Shown: positions 1 to 8,421 of the stretch, in pieces
How positions within the stretch are numbered: the first letter of the stretch is position 1
How the letters are laid out: the number at the start of each line of letters is the position of its first letter
DNA from: Prosthecodimorpha staleyi
GTDB lineage: Bacteria; Pseudomonadota; Alphaproteobacteria; Rhizobiales; Ancalomicrobiaceae
Assembly: GCF_018729455.1 (NCBI RefSeq)
Contig: NZ_JAHHZF010000006.1
Coordinates: 320,942 to 384,941, forward strand
DNA length: 64,000 nucleotides
Reading direction: 5' to 3'
The notes under the pieces: generated by a model
What the model was told of the DNA's origin: nothing
What the model saw: the letters and a program-made list of their open reading frames with translations, nothing else
Database searches by the model: none
Position numbers and translations under genes: made by a program

Positions 1-459
1 GAACTGGCTCTGATCGTCTGGCATTGGAGCGACCGGGACGGCCTGACGGGCTACTATTCCGCGCTGCTGAAGGTGCCGATCGCCGACATCGCGCTTTGGC
101 AGCGCGGCACGGCGGTCGCCTTCCATCTGGCGGCCTGGCTGCTGGTCGCGCGCGCGTGCCTGGAGGTCTACCGCCTGTTCGGCGGCTTCCTGATCGGCGA
201 GGTCTTCTGTCCGGAAGCCGCGGCACGCCTGCGCCGCACGGCCCTGTTCGGTCTGGCCGCCGTCGTCGCCGGCATCCTGATCCGCCCGGTCCTGACCGTG
301 CTGGTCACCCTCGGCAACCCGCCCGACCAACGCGCCATCGGCCTGCTGTTCGCGCCGCAGGACCTGCTCAACGTCCTGTTCCTGGTCGGCTTCCTGGCGC
401 TCGCCGAGGTGTTCCGCGCCGCCGCCGAGATCGCCGCCGAAAACGCCGAATTCGTCTGA
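1..459 (+). CDS. DUF2975-like membrane protein (5' truncated by window edge)
   Basis: The reading frame is open from base 1, so the true start lies outside the window; the first internal ATG is at 73. The visible 152 codons hold about three hydrophobic segments: around the ACLEVYRLFGGFLIGEVF region, the LFGLAAVVAGILI stretch, and a C-terminal LLNVLFLVGFLALAEVF helix. This layout, with a very small Cro-like HTH gene 8 bp downstream, matches DUF2975 membrane proteins, which usually pair with a YozG-like regulator. It is probably an inner-membrane protein; the molecular role of the family is unknown. The two genes are probably co-transcribed. The family call rests on recognising the pattern and the neighbour, without a search. 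Confidence 0.65.
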   Translation, partial: ELALIVWHWSDRDGLTGYYSALLKVPIADIALWQRGTAVAFHLAAWLLVARACLEVYRLFGGFLIGEVFCPEAAARLRRTALFGLAAVVAGILIRPVLTVLVTLGNPPDQRAIGLLFAPQDLLNVLFLVGFLALAEVFRAAAEIAAENAEFV

Positions 460-467
460 GGTCCGCC

Positions 468-704
468 ATGCCGATCATCGTGAATCTCGACGTGATGCTC
501 GCCCGCCGCAAGGTCCGGTCCAAGGACCTCGCCGCCACCATCGGGATCAGCGAGGCCAATCTGTCGCTGCTGAAGTCCGGCAAGGTGAAGGGCGTCCGCT
601 TCGGCACGCTCGCCCGAATCTGCGCCGCGCTCGACTGCCAGCCCGGCGACCTGCTCGAATATCGCCCCGGCGGAGAGGACGACGACGCCGACGAAGGTCC
701 CTGA
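468..704 (+). CDS. XRE/Cro family small HTH regulator (YozG-like)
   Basis: A 78-residue protein that is essentially one helix-turn-helix domain. The recognition region ISEANLSLLKSGKVKGVRF is typical of the YozG/Cro-type regulators found beside DUF2975 genes. The ATG at 468 begins 8 bp after the stop of the membrane-protein gene, so the pair is very likely one transcript. The C-terminus is an acidic tail (GGEDDDADEGP). A longer reading of the same frame from base 24 only overlaps the membrane-protein gene and is rejected. It probably autoregulates the pair; the target is inferred from context only. Confidence 0.85.
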   Translation: MPIIVNLDVMLARRKVRSKDLAATIGISEANLSLLKSGKVKGVRFGTLARICAALDCQPGDLLEYRPGGEDDDADEGP

Positions 705-720
705 CGGCTGCATCACCGCA

Positions 721-1179
721 TCAGCGGATGCGCCGCCAGATTTGGCTGCGGCCGAACAGCGGCGTGCCGACATAGCCGCGCAGGGTCAGGGAATGGCCGT
801 CCGGCGAGAGCGTCATGGTGCCCTGATAGGTGTTGCCGTCCTCCGGATCGAGCACCGTGCCGCCCGAATAGGTGTTGCCGTCGCGCCGGAAGCCGCGCAT
901 GAAGGTCATCCCGACGATCGGCTGGTTCTTCAGCCGGCCCGGGCACTTGTCGCAGATCGGGTGGCTGGATTCGCCGGGATCGGGAAAGACCCGCTGGACA
1001 TGGCCGGAGAAGACGCCGCCACGCTCGACGATGCGGACATGACTGCGGATCTTGCCGGTCTTGTCGTCCGCCTGGGCCCAGTCGCCCGCCGCCGTCTCCG
1101 TGGCACGGGCACCGGCCAGGGTCGACAGGCCGGCCGCCAGCGCGACGCCGGCCAGCCATGCAATGCGAACTGCGATCAT
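721..1179 (-). CDS. DUF2147 domain secreted protein
   Basis: A 152-residue protein. An N-terminal signal peptide (IAWLAGVALAAGLSTLAGARA, cleavage about residue 25) is followed by a compact domain with features of DUF2147: an early GDW, a charged middle, CDKCPG, VGMTFMRGF, DGNTYSGGTVLDPEDGNTY and a C-terminal TPLFGRSQIWRRI. These DPEDG/GNTY and LRGY motifs recur across the family in alphaproteobacteria. It is predicted to be periplasmic; no enzymatic role is established for the family. The ATG at 1179 was chosen because it gives the signal peptide; the frame stays open further upstream but shows no coding character there. It is convergent with the HTH gene, with 16 bp between the stops. Confidence 0.8.
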   Translation of the reverse strand: MIAVRIAWLAGVALAAGLSTLAGARATETAAGDWAQADDKTGKIRSHVRIVERGGVFSGHVQRVFPDPGESSHPICDKCPGRLKNQPIVGMTFMRGFRRDGNTYSGGTVLDPEDGNTYQGTMTLSPDGHSLTLRGYVGTPLFGRSQIWRRIR

Positions 1180-1506
1180 GCCGTTCTCCCCCCTGGGCCG
1201 CCGCCACCCGGGCCGTCGGACCGCCGCCCGGGCCGCCGCGGAATCCGAACCACCGGCCTCTTCATCCTTTGCCGCCCGATTGTGCCGGGCCGCGCCGGTG
1301 CGGAAAAGCCCGGAGGGCCGCTTCCGCAGCGAAAAGCGCCTGGCGTTGCACACCGGACCCGCGCCGTTCCAAATGGTGGAAAACCCGGCGGTGCAATGCC
1401 GGCTGCGGCGAATTCCCGATGGCCTCGGCGGGGGCCGGCGTGATATCCGCCGCGGCATGAGGCCCGCAAGGCCGACGGGCCGTCGAGAGCCGAGGGATAG
1501 GACCCG

Positions 1507-2055
1507 ATGCCGCGTCTCATGCTGCTCCGCCACGCCAAGTCCTCCTGGGACGACGACCGTGCGGAGGATTTCGAGCGGCCGCTCAACACCCGTGGCCGCC
1601 GGGCGGCACCGCTGATGGGCCGCCACATGGCGACGCATCAACTGCAGCCGCAGCGCATCGTCTGCTCGTCCGCCCGCCGCACGCGCGAGACACTCGCCGG
1701 CCTGCTGCCCTATCTCGACGAAGACATGGAACTGCGCCTGACGCGCGACCTCTATGAGACCTCCGAGGACCGCTACCTGGATGTGCTGCGCGCCCAGGGC
1801 GGCGCATCGCGCAATCTCCTGCTGATCGGCCACAACCCGGCCCTGCAGGACCTCGCCCTGACCCTGATCGGCCAGGGCAATCCGTCGCTGACCGACGACA
1901 TCCGCGAGAAATTCCCGACCGCAGCTCTGGCGGTGATCGATTTCGAAGCCCGGCGCTGGGTCGACGTGGAGCCGAAGAGCGGCCGGATCGTCGCCTTCTT
2001 CAGGCCGCGCGAACTGGCCATGGTCGACGCAGGCGCCGAGGACGACGACGAATAG
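1507..2055 (+). CDS. SixA-like histidine phosphatase
   Basis: A 182-residue histidine phosphatase (phosphoglycerate mutase-like) superfamily protein. The N-terminal catalytic signature LMLLRHAKSSWDD (residues 4-16) contains the nucleophilic His in the RHxK form typical of SixA. VCSSARRTRETL supplies the second conserved Arg cluster, and LLIGHNPALQDLA near residue 107 the second catalytic His. SixA-type enzymes remove phosphate from phosphohistidine domains or other small phosphoesters; the substrate here is not evident. The C-terminal tail is acidic (GAEDDDE). It stands alone, upstream of ycjX. Confidence 0.85.
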   Translation: MPRLMLLRHAKSSWDDDRAEDFERPLNTRGRRAAPLMGRHMATHQLQPQRIVCSSARRTRETLAGLLPYLDEDMELRLTRDLYETSEDRYLDVLRAQGGASRNLLLIGHNPALQDLALTLIGQGNPSLTDDIREKFPTAALAVIDFEARRWVDVEPKSGRIVAFFRPRELAMVDAGAEDDDE

Positions 2056-2188
2056 GCGGCCGGTGACGCACCGCCCGTGCGCGCGGGCCCGCGCGCACGG
2101 TTTCCCTGCGGGCGCGCCGCGGCGACCGATTCGGACCCGCCCTCATTGCGCCGGCCGGGCGGCGGCCTACATGGGGGGCGGAGGGAGC

Positions 2189-3682
2189 ATGCGGCTGACC
2201 AGCATCACCGACGAGGCGCGCATCGCGCTCGCCAACCTGACCGATTTCGCCAGCGGGATGATCGCCCCCTCGGTGCGCCTCGGCGTGACGGGGCTGTCGC
2301 GCGCCGGAAAGACCGTGTTCATCACCGCGCTGGTCCACAACCTGGTCCATGGCGGCCGCCTGCCCCTGTTCTCGGCCGCGAAGTCCGGCCGGCTGGCCGG
2401 CGCCCATCTGGAACCCCAGCCCGACGACGCCGTGCCGCGCTTCGATTTCGAGGCCCATGTCGAGCGCATGGTCGTCGGGCGCGTCTGGCCGGACTCGACC
2501 CGGCGCATTTCCGAACTGCGCGTGACCATCAACTACGAATCGGCGAGCCACTGGAACCGCCGCCTCGGTCGCGGCCAGTTGCATCTCGACATCGTCGACT
2601 ATCCGGGCGAATGGCTGCTCGACCTGCCTCTGCTCGCCCGCGACTATGCCCGCTGGAGCGCGGAGGCGGTGGAACTCGCCCGCCTGCCGGCGCGGGCCGC
2701 GATCGCCGGCCCGTTCCTGGCGGCTCTTGAAGGCCTCGACCCGGACGGCGCCGAGGACGAGACCGTCGCACGCCGCCTCGCCGCGCTCTTCACCGACTAT
2801 CTGCGGGCCGCCCGCGCCGATACGCATGCCCTCTCCACCCTGCCGCCCGGCCGCTTCCTGATGCCGGGCGATCTCGACGGCTCGCCCGCCCTCACCTTCG
2901 CGCCGCTCGATGTCGCGCGCGACCGCGCCGCCCTGCCGAAGTCGCTCGCCGCCATGATGGAGCGCCGCTACGACGCCTATCGCGACATCGTCGTGCGCCC
3001 CTTCTTCCGCGATCATTTCGCCCGTCTCGACCGGCAGGTCGTGCTGGTCGACGCCCTGCAGGCACTCAATGCCGGGCCGGCGGCGGTCGAGGATCTGCGC
3101 CATGCCCTCGGCGACATCCTGGAGGCGTTCCGGCCCGGCCGCGCCTCCTGGCTGTCCTCGATCCTGACCCGGCGGATCGACCGCATCCTGTTCGCCGCCA
3201 CCAAGGCCGATCACCTGCACCGCTCGAGCCATGACCGGCTGGAGGCGATCCTGCGCCGGCTGGTCGGCAGCGCCATGGAGCGCGCCGCCTTCGCGGGCGC
3301 CGCCGTCGACGTGGTCGCGCTCGCCGCCGTGCGCGCGACCCGGGAGGCGACCGTGACGCGCGACGGCGAGCGCCTGCCGGCGATCCTCGGCGTGCCCGCG
3401 GCCGGCGAAACGATCGGCGACACGGTCTTCGACGGCACCGCCGAGGCCGCGATCTTCCCCGGCGACCTGCCGGCCGATCCGGACGTCCTGTTCCGTCAGG
3501 TGGCGGCCGGCGCAGCCGCCGGCGGCGCCCCTGCCGCCACCGCCTCGCTCGCGCCCGACGTGTCCTTCGTCCGCTTCCGGCCGCCCCGCCTGGAGCGTAC
3601 CGCCGAGGGCGTAACCCTGTCGCTGCCGCATATCCGGCTCGATCGCGTGCTCGAATTCCTGATCGGAGACCGCCTGACATGA
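2189..3682 (+). CDS. YcjX family P-loop protein (DUF463)
   Basis: A 497-residue protein of the YcjX/DUF463 family. The Walker A motif GLSRAGKT lies at residues 35-42, right after an amphipathic N-terminus. Other family hallmarks are visible: LHLDIVDYPGEWLLDLPLL (Walker B-like region), VVLVDALQALNAGP and ILFAATKADHLH. YcjX proteins are GTPase-like and associated with envelope stress in enterobacteria; the rhizobial role is not known. The ATG at 2189 was preferred over the in-frame ATG at 2171 and upstream codons because GGAGG precedes it at good spacing. The stop overlaps the next start by 4 bases (ATGA), so it is translationally coupled to the YcjF-like gene, as in other proteobacteria. Confidence 0.9.
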   Translation: MRLTSITDEARIALANLTDFASGMIAPSVRLGVTGLSRAGKTVFITALVHNLVHGGRLPLFSAAKSGRLAGAHLEPQPDDAVPRFDFEAHVERMVVGRVWPDSTRRISELRVTINYESASHWNRRLGRGQLHLDIVDYPGEWLLDLPLLARDYARWSAEAVELARLPARAAIAGPFLAALEGLDPDGAEDETVARRLAALFTDYLRAARADTHALSTLPPGRFLMPGDLDGSPALTFAPLDVARDRAALPKSLAAMMERRYDAYRDIVVRPFFRDHFARLDRQVVLVDALQALNAGPAAVEDLRHALGDILEAFRPGRASWLSSILTRRIDRILFAATKADHLHRSSHDRLEAILRRLVGSAMERAAFAGAAVDVVALAAVRATREATVTRDGERLPAILGVPAAGETIGDTVFDGTAEAAIFPGDLPADPDVLFRQVAAGAAAGGAPAATASLAPDVSFVRFRPPRLERTAEGVTLSLPHIRLDRVLEFLIGDRLT

Positions 3683-4737
3683 GCGACCGGCCACGCCGTC
3701 CCCAGGCCTTCCGCGTCGGCCCCGGCGGGATCGAGGTCGACCCGCCGGCCGCGCCGGGACAGGCCGGATCCGGTGCCGCCGATCGGCACCGGGCCGTGAT
3801 CGAGATCGACGAGCCGCCCGAGGCTGAGGTCGACCAAGCCCTGGCGCGCGAGGCCCGCGTGCCGCTCGGCGGTCGCGGTCCGCGCTTCGCACGGCTGCTC
3901 GTCGGCGCGCTCGGCGGCCTGATCACCCTGGCGATCGGGCTGTGGGTCGATCAGTTGGTGCGGGATCTCTTCGCCCGCGCGGACTGGCTCGGCTGGCTCG
4001 CGCTCGGCCTTGCCGGGCTGGCCGTCTTCGCGCTCGCCGCCATCGTCGCACGCGAGGTCTCGGGCCTCATGCGGCTCGCCCGGATCGATCGCTTGCGCCA
4101 GGCCGTCGAGACGGCCAACCGCGCCGACGACGAGGCCGCCGCCCGCCGTCTCGCCACCGAGATTGCCGGGCTCTATGCCGGGCGCCCCGAGACTGCGCGC
4201 GGCCGCGCCGCTCTCGCCGCCCACATGCGCGAGGTGGTCGAGGGTCGCGACCTCCTGCTTCTCACCGAACGCGAGATCCTCGCCCCGCTCGACGCCGCCG
4301 CCCAGCGCCTCGTCTCGGAGGCGGCGCAGCGCGTCTCGGTGGTCACCGCGATCAGCCCCAAGGCGCTGGTCGACGTGGCCTTCGTCCTCTACGAGAATGT
4401 CCGCCTGATCCGCCGACTGTCCGATCTCTATGGCGGACGACCCGGGACGCTCGGCTTCGTCGGGTTCGTCGGCCGCGTCCTGTCCCATCTCGGCGTCACC
4501 GGTTCGATGGCGATCGGCGATACGCTGGTGCAGCAGGTCGTCGGCCAGGGGCTCGCCGCCAAGCTCTCAGCCCGGCTCGGCGAGGGTATCGTCAACGGCG
4601 TTCTGACCGCCCGGATCGGCCTTGCCGCCCTCGATCTGGTCCGCCCGATGCCGCATGAGGGCCTGCCGAAGCCAAGGCTCGCCGAGATCCTGCGCGACCT
4701 GACCCGCCGCCCCGGCGGCGGCGACGCCGCCGCCTAA
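3679..4737 (+). CDS. YcjF family membrane protein (TIGR01620/DUF697)
   Basis: A 352-residue partner of YcjX. An N-terminal charged and proline-rich cytosolic region (residues 1-75) is followed by two TM helices, about LVGALGGLITLAIGLWVDQLV and WLALGLAGLAVFALAAIVA. The C-terminal DUF697-like helical domain contains ISPKALVDVAFVLYENVRLIRRLS and GVTGSMAIGDTLVQQVVG. The 4-base overlap with ycjX and this architecture support YcjF. It probably anchors the YcjX P-loop protein at the inner membrane; that is inferred from pairing, as the function of the family is unresolved. Confidence 0.88.
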   Translation: MSDRPRRPQAFRVGPGGIEVDPPAAPGQAGSGAADRHRAVIEIDEPPEAEVDQALAREARVPLGGRGPRFARLLVGALGGLITLAIGLWVDQLVRDLFARADWLGWLALGLAGLAVFALAAIVAREVSGLMRLARIDRLRQAVETANRADDEAAARRLATEIAGLYAGRPETARGRAALAAHMREVVEGRDLLLLTEREILAPLDAAAQRLVSEAAQRVSVVTAISPKALVDVAFVLYENVRLIRRLSDLYGGRPGTLGFVGFVGRVLSHLGVTGSMAIGDTLVQQVVGQGLAAKLSARLGEGIVNGVLTARIGLAALDLVRPMPHEGLPKPRLAEILRDLTRRPGGGDAAA

Positions 4738-4812
4738 CTCCCTCTGCCGCGCCCTTGCGCTTCCCGCCGGCTCCGGCCAAGCTCCGGTCCGGGTGCCGAC
4801 CGGAGTTCCGCC

Positions 4813-5451
4813 ATGAAAATCTCCCGCATGCCGACGGCCGCCGTCCTCGGCGTGACGTCGGGTGCCCTCTCGTTCCTGACGATCAAATACTACCCCGACA
4901 TCTTCACGCTGGCCTCGATCATCCCCGGCGCCGAAAAGGGCATGTCGCTGGTGCCCGGCGTCATTTTCGGGGTGGCGGTGGCGCTGTCGATGGTGGTCAC
5001 CGGCGCGGCCGGCCGGCTGCCGGCCCTCGTCGGCGCCGTGCTGATCGTGCTCGCCGCCTGGGGGGCGGCCTATCATGCCTCCGTGCTGGTCCTGCCTTAC
5101 GTCGAGACGCTGGTGCCGGCCGCCATGGACAATGCCGGCCGGGAGCTCCTGTCGATGAGCCTGGCGATGAATGTCGGCAACCTGATCGGCGGCATCGCCA
5201 CCATGGTGGCGGCCGGATTGGCCGCCGGACGGCGCGTGCCGGGCTCGACCGTGGTGCTGGCGCTGATCGCCGGTGCCCTGTCGGTCTTCGCCGCGCTCTA
5301 CGGCGCCCGCGACAGCAAGGATGGCGAAAACCTGGCGATCCTGTTCATTCTCTGGCAGACCGCGATGCTATCCGTGGTCCACGCGAGCTTCATGCGCCTC
5401 GACGACGAGGCGGCCCGCGCGGCCCGCGGCGGACGGCCGGCACGCCCCTGA
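4813..5451 (+). CDS. Hypothetical multi-pass membrane protein
   Basis: A 212-residue protein with about five or six hydrophobic segments, for example AAVLGVTSGALSFLTI, SLVPGVIFGVAVALSMVV, LVGAVLIVLAAWGAAYHAS, GNLIGGIATMVAAGLAAG and VVLALIAGALSVFAALYGA. No family was recognised. It stands alone, 75 bp after ycjF. The extreme 3' end runs into a 15-bp degenerate tandem repeat (see the repeat at 5441), so the last few residues (GRPARP) and the stop position may vary between strains. The start is ATG at 4813; the preceding leader has only a weak ribosome binding site. Confidence 0.7.
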   Translation: MKISRMPTAAVLGVTSGALSFLTIKYYPDIFTLASIIPGAEKGMSLVPGVIFGVAVALSMVVTGAAGRLPALVGAVLIVLAAWGAAYHASVLVLPYVETLVPAAMDNAGRELLSMSLAMNVGNLIGGIATMVAAGLAAGRRVPGSTVVLALIAGALSVFAALYGARDSKDGENLAILFILWQTAMLSVVHASFMRLDDEAARAARGGRPARP

Positions 5452-5512
5452 ACGACACGCCCCTGACCGACTTGCGCCTGACCGGCCCCCCTGACCGGCC
5501 CCCCCTGACCGG
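5441..5512. repeat. Degenerate 13-15 bp tandem repeat at a gene 3' end
   Basis: Five adjacent copies of a C-rich unit related to CACGCCCCTGACCGA lie at 5441-5455, 5456-5470, 5471-5485, 5486-5498 and 5499-5512. Every copy contains CCTGA. The first covers the last codons and stop of the membrane-protein gene. Copy lengths of 15, 15, 15, 13 and 14 suggest slippage followed by decay. It is too short and too tightly packed to be a CRISPR. Confidence 0.75.
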
Positions 5513-5710
5513 CAGGCGCCGCGCCGGCTCGGCCCGGCGCCCCCCGCGCCCCCTCGCGACGGCCGGGACCATGCGGCGCCACGGCCAGCCTCCCGCTCCG
5601 GGATGGTCCTCGGCCCGAGGGCGGGTCCGTGCCGGCCGGATTGACCTTGCTCAAGGCCGTCCTGCGCCTTTCGTCTACCATGGCGCGCACAGAAACCATG
5701 GGAGTGGGTC

Positions 5711-6136
5711 ATGTTCAGGAAGATTCTGGTGCCGGTCGATCCGGGCGAAACCGAATTCGCCGTCCACGCGATCGAGACCGCCGTCGGACTGGCCCGTCAA
5801 TCCGGTGGGGAGGTCCGGCTCGTCGCCGTGACGCCGGTGGTCGGCGGCTATGTCACCGAATTCCTGCCGCCCGATTTCGAGGATCAGCTCGAGGCCCAGA
5901 CCCGGGACAAGCTCGCCGCCCTGATCCAGGCGAGCGGTCAGCCCGCCAGCCACGCCTCGGTGACCACCCGGATCGGCAGCGTCTATCACGAGGTCGTCGA
6001 CGAGGCCGCCGAATGGAAGGCCGACCTGATCGTGATCTCCTCGCACCGTCCCTCGATGGCCACCTACCTGATCGGCTCCAATGCCGCCAAGATCGTGCGC
6101 CACGCGCCCTGCTCGGTGATGGTGGTGCGCGACTGA
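5711..6136 (+). CDS. Universal stress protein (UspA family)
   Basis: A 141-residue single-domain USP. The start MFRKILVPVDPGE holds the first beta strand and conserved Asp; the C-terminus has GSNAAKIVRHAPCSVMVV, the second half of the ATP-binding loop and final strand. The usual first part of the G-2X-G-9X-G(S/T) nucleotide motif is degenerate here (SSHRP in place of a GxxG), so ATP binding is uncertain. USPs are small cytosolic dimers induced by stress. GGAG lies 8 bp upstream of the ATG. It is monocistronic and followed by a strong hairpin at 6211. Confidence 0.9.
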   Translation: MFRKILVPVDPGETEFAVHAIETAVGLARQSGGEVRLVAVTPVVGGYVTEFLPPDFEDQLEAQTRDKLAALIQASGQPASHASVTTRIGSVYHEVVDEAAEWKADLIVISSHRPSMATYLIGSNAAKIVRHAPCSVMVVRD

Positions 6137-6210
6137 CCGGAACGGTCCGCGGCGAGCGGCCGGCCCGACGATGTTCCGACGGGGGCGTATGGTCGTTGCG
6201 CATGGACCCT

Positions 6211-6246
6211 GAGCATCATCCGATCCGAAGCGACCGGGTGATGCTC
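6211..6246. repeat. Intergenic hairpin, REP-like
   Basis: An 11-bp stem with one mismatch (GAGCATCATCC ... GGGTGATGCTC) surrounds a 14-nt loop that includes GATCCGAA. Hairpins with GATCCGAA-type loops and GATGCTC arms resemble dispersed intergenic palindromes familiar from Rhizobiales genomes. It lies between the convergent usp and VWA genes and could also act as a bidirectional terminator; there is no U-tract directly after it. Confidence 0.45.
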
Positions 6247-6308
6247 TCTATAACTTTGTTTGCTCGGGCTTTTTCGGTCGGAGCGCAGCACCCCGATCGG
6301 GCCCCGCG

Positions 6309-7484
6309 TCAGCGCGCCAGTTCCTTGACGGCCCGGTCGAGCCCTTCGAGCGTCAGCGGGAACATCCGGTCGCCCATCAGCTGCCGGATCATCTGGATCG
6401 AATGCGTGTATTGCCAGTGCTTTTCCGGCACCGGATTGATCCAGATGGTCTTCGGATAGACCTGCGTCACGCGCGACAACCAGGCTGCGCCGGCTTCCTC
6501 GTTCCAATGCTCGACCGAGCCGCCCGGATAGGTGATCTCGTAGGGGCTCATCGAAGCGTCGCCGACGAAGACGATTTTATAGTCGTGCGGGTATTTGTGC
6601 AGCACGTCGAAGGTCGGAATCCGCTCGGTCTGCCGCCGTTTGTTGTTCTTCCAGACGTATTCGTAAAGACAATTATGAAAATAGAAATATTCGAGCGTCT
6701 TGAACTCGGAGCGCACCGCCGAGAACAGTTCCTCGCAGATGCGCACGTGATCGTCCATGGAGCCGCCGATATCGAAGAAGACCAGCAGCTTGACGGCATT
6801 GCGCCGCTCGGGGCGCATCTGGATGTCGAGATAGCCGTGATGGGCGGTCGACTGGATGGTACCGTCGAGATCGAGTTCGTCGGCTGCTCCGGTCCGGGCG
6901 AATTTCCGCAACCGTTTCAGCGCCACCTTGATGTTGCGCGTACCGAGTTCGACCGAATCGTCGAGATCCTTGAATTCGCGCTTGTCCCAGACCTTGACGG
7001 CGCGCCGGTTGCGGCTGCGATCCTGGCCGATGCGGATGCCTTCGGGATTGTAGCCATAGGCGCCAAAGGGCGAGGTTCCGGCCGTGCCGATCCATTTCGA
7101 CCCGCCCTGATGCCGCCCCTTCTGTTCCTCGAGACGCTTCTTCAGCGTCTCCATCAGCTTGTCCCAGCCACCCAGCGCCTCGATCTGGCGCTTTTCCTCT
7201 TCGGTCAGCGACTTCTCGGCCAGCTTGCGCAGCCATTCCTCGGGGATGTCGGCCGACAGCGTCTCGGCCATCAGGTCCAGACCCTTGAAGACATGGCCGA
7301 AGACCCGGTCGAACTTGTCGAGGTTCTTCTCGTCCTTCACCAGGGTGGCGCGCGCCAGATAATAGAAATCCTCGACGCGGCTCTCCGCGATATCCCGTTC
7401 GATACCCTCCATGAGCAGCAGATATTCGCGCAGCGAGACCGGGATTCCGGCGCTCTTCAGTTCACCGAAGAACTTCACGAACAT
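6309..7484 (-). CDS. CoxE-type VWA domain protein
   Basis: A 391-residue protein of the CoxE/VWA family (COG3825-like). The N-terminus FFGELKSAGIPVSLREYLLLMEGIE and the charged middle (EEKRQIEALGGWDKLMETL) are standard for this group. The C-terminal VWA domain has a degenerate MIDAS: LLVFFDIGGSMDDHVR (D-x-G-x-S) and the later IVFVGDASMSPYEI. Such proteins usually work with a MoxR AAA+ ATPase in metallo-enzyme maturation or chaperone roles. No MoxR gene lies next to it in this window, which is unusual. It is cytosolic, with no signal peptide. Confidence 0.85.
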   Translation of the reverse strand: MFVKFFGELKSAGIPVSLREYLLLMEGIERDIAESRVEDFYYLARATLVKDEKNLDKFDRVFGHVFKGLDLMAETLSADIPEEWLRKLAEKSLTEEEKRQIEALGGWDKLMETLKKRLEEQKGRHQGGSKWIGTAGTSPFGAYGYNPEGIRIGQDRSRNRRAVKVWDKREFKDLDDSVELGTRNIKVALKRLRKFARTGAADELDLDGTIQSTAHHGYLDIQMRPERRNAVKLLVFFDIGGSMDDHVRICEELFSAVRSEFKTLEYFYFHNCLYEYVWKNNKRRQTERIPTFDVLHKYPHDYKIVFVGDASMSPYEITYPGGSVEHWNEEAGAAWLSRVTQVYPKTIWINPVPEKHWQYTHSIQMIRQLMGDRMFPLTLEGLDRAVKELAR

Positions 7485-7809
7485 CTGCTGGCACTCCTCT
7501 GGGCCGCCACCCGGCGACCGACAGCCGGGCCGGGCGCCGCGTCGGCCCGATCCCGTCCCCGGGCATCAACCAAGACCGGCCGCCTCACCCGCTCCAGGCT
7601 ATCGCGTCGCCGCGACGCCGAGAAGTGCCCCACCCCCGCCCGCTCGCCAACCCGCCCGATCGTCCCCCTCAGGGGAAGACGGGAGCTAACCCGCAGAAAG
7701 ATCGCGGAAATGCCCGCTCCGATCCGGCGGCCCCTTCCCGTCAGGGGGAGAAGGGATTGGCCCGTTGACGGATCGAGGAAACGCCCCCCGCGATCGCGGA
7801 GGCCCGACG
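7485..7809. other. Intergenic stretch with C/G-rich hairpins
   Basis: No credible gene was seen in these 325 bp. The clearest structure is an imperfect hairpin at 7731-7755 (CCCCTTCCC ... GGGGAGAAGGG, loop GTCA), with a weaker relative near 7661-7681 (CGTCCCCCT ... AGGGGAAGACG). Two short segments near 7699 and 7774 also resemble each other (GATCG-GGAAA-GCCC type). Purine/pyrimidine palindromes of this kind are common dispersed intergenic repeats in GC-rich alphaproteobacteria. Confidence 0.4.
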
Positions 7810-8265
7810 TCAGCCGGCCAGGGCGGCCTTTACGGTGCCGCCGGCCTTGCCCATGTCCATGCGGCCGGAATAGCGCTCCTTCAGGGCGGCCATGACGCGG
7901 CCCATGTCCTTCATGCCGGCGGCGCCGAGTTCGGCGACGACGGCCCTGACGGCGGCTTCGACCTCGGCCGGGTCCATCGGCGTCGGCAGATAGGCGCGGA
8001 TCACGGCGATCTCGGCGCGCTCCTTGTCGGCCAGTTCCGGCCGGCCGCCGTCGTCGTAGAGCTTGGCGGAATCCTCGCGCGACTTGATCAGCTTGACCAG
8101 CAGGTCCTGGATGTCGGCATCCGAGATATGGCCGTCGGCGGCGCCGCCGCGCGCCGCGATGTCCTTGTCCTTGATGGCCGCGCCGATCATGCGCAGCGTG
8201 GTCAGGCGGGCCTTGTCACCCGCCTTCATGGCCGCCTTGACGTCGTCCTGGAGCTTCTCGCGCAT
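7810..8265 (-). CDS. GatB/YqeY domain protein
   Basis: A 151-residue YqeY-like protein that aligns end to end with the usual length. It has the N-terminal MREKLQDDVKAAMKAGDKARLTTLRM helix, the KSREDSAKLYDDGGRPELADKERAEI region and a C-terminal YLPTPMDPAEVEAAV ... GMKDMGRVMAALKERYSGRMD. It resembles the tRNA-binding tail of GatB and is thought to affect tRNA-related quality control; the exact role is unknown. The ATG at 8265 has GAGGA upstream. It is divergent from carA, an arrangement common in Rhizobiales. Confidence 0.92.
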   Translation of the reverse strand: MREKLQDDVKAAMKAGDKARLTTLRMIGAAIKDKDIAARGGAADGHISDADIQDLLVKLIKSREDSAKLYDDGGRPELADKERAEIAVIRAYLPTPMDPAEVEAAVRAVVAELGAAGMKDMGRVMAALKERYSGRMDMGKAGGTVKAALAG

Positions 8266-8421
8266 GGCCTGTCCGTCCTCGTTCGGGGTGTCTGAAACAT
8301 TGACTCGGGGGCGCGCCGCGCCTAGGTGAAGGGGCGCCCGGGCCGGTCCCAGGGCCGCAAGGGCACGCCCGATATCAGTCGGGGGTCGTTCTCTAGTCCA
8401 ACTTCGTCGGGAAAAGAAGCC

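Noticed and set aside
5441-5512. Tandem repeat considered as a CRISPR array
   Set aside because: Units are adjacent with no spacers and only 13-15 bp; no cas genes in the window.
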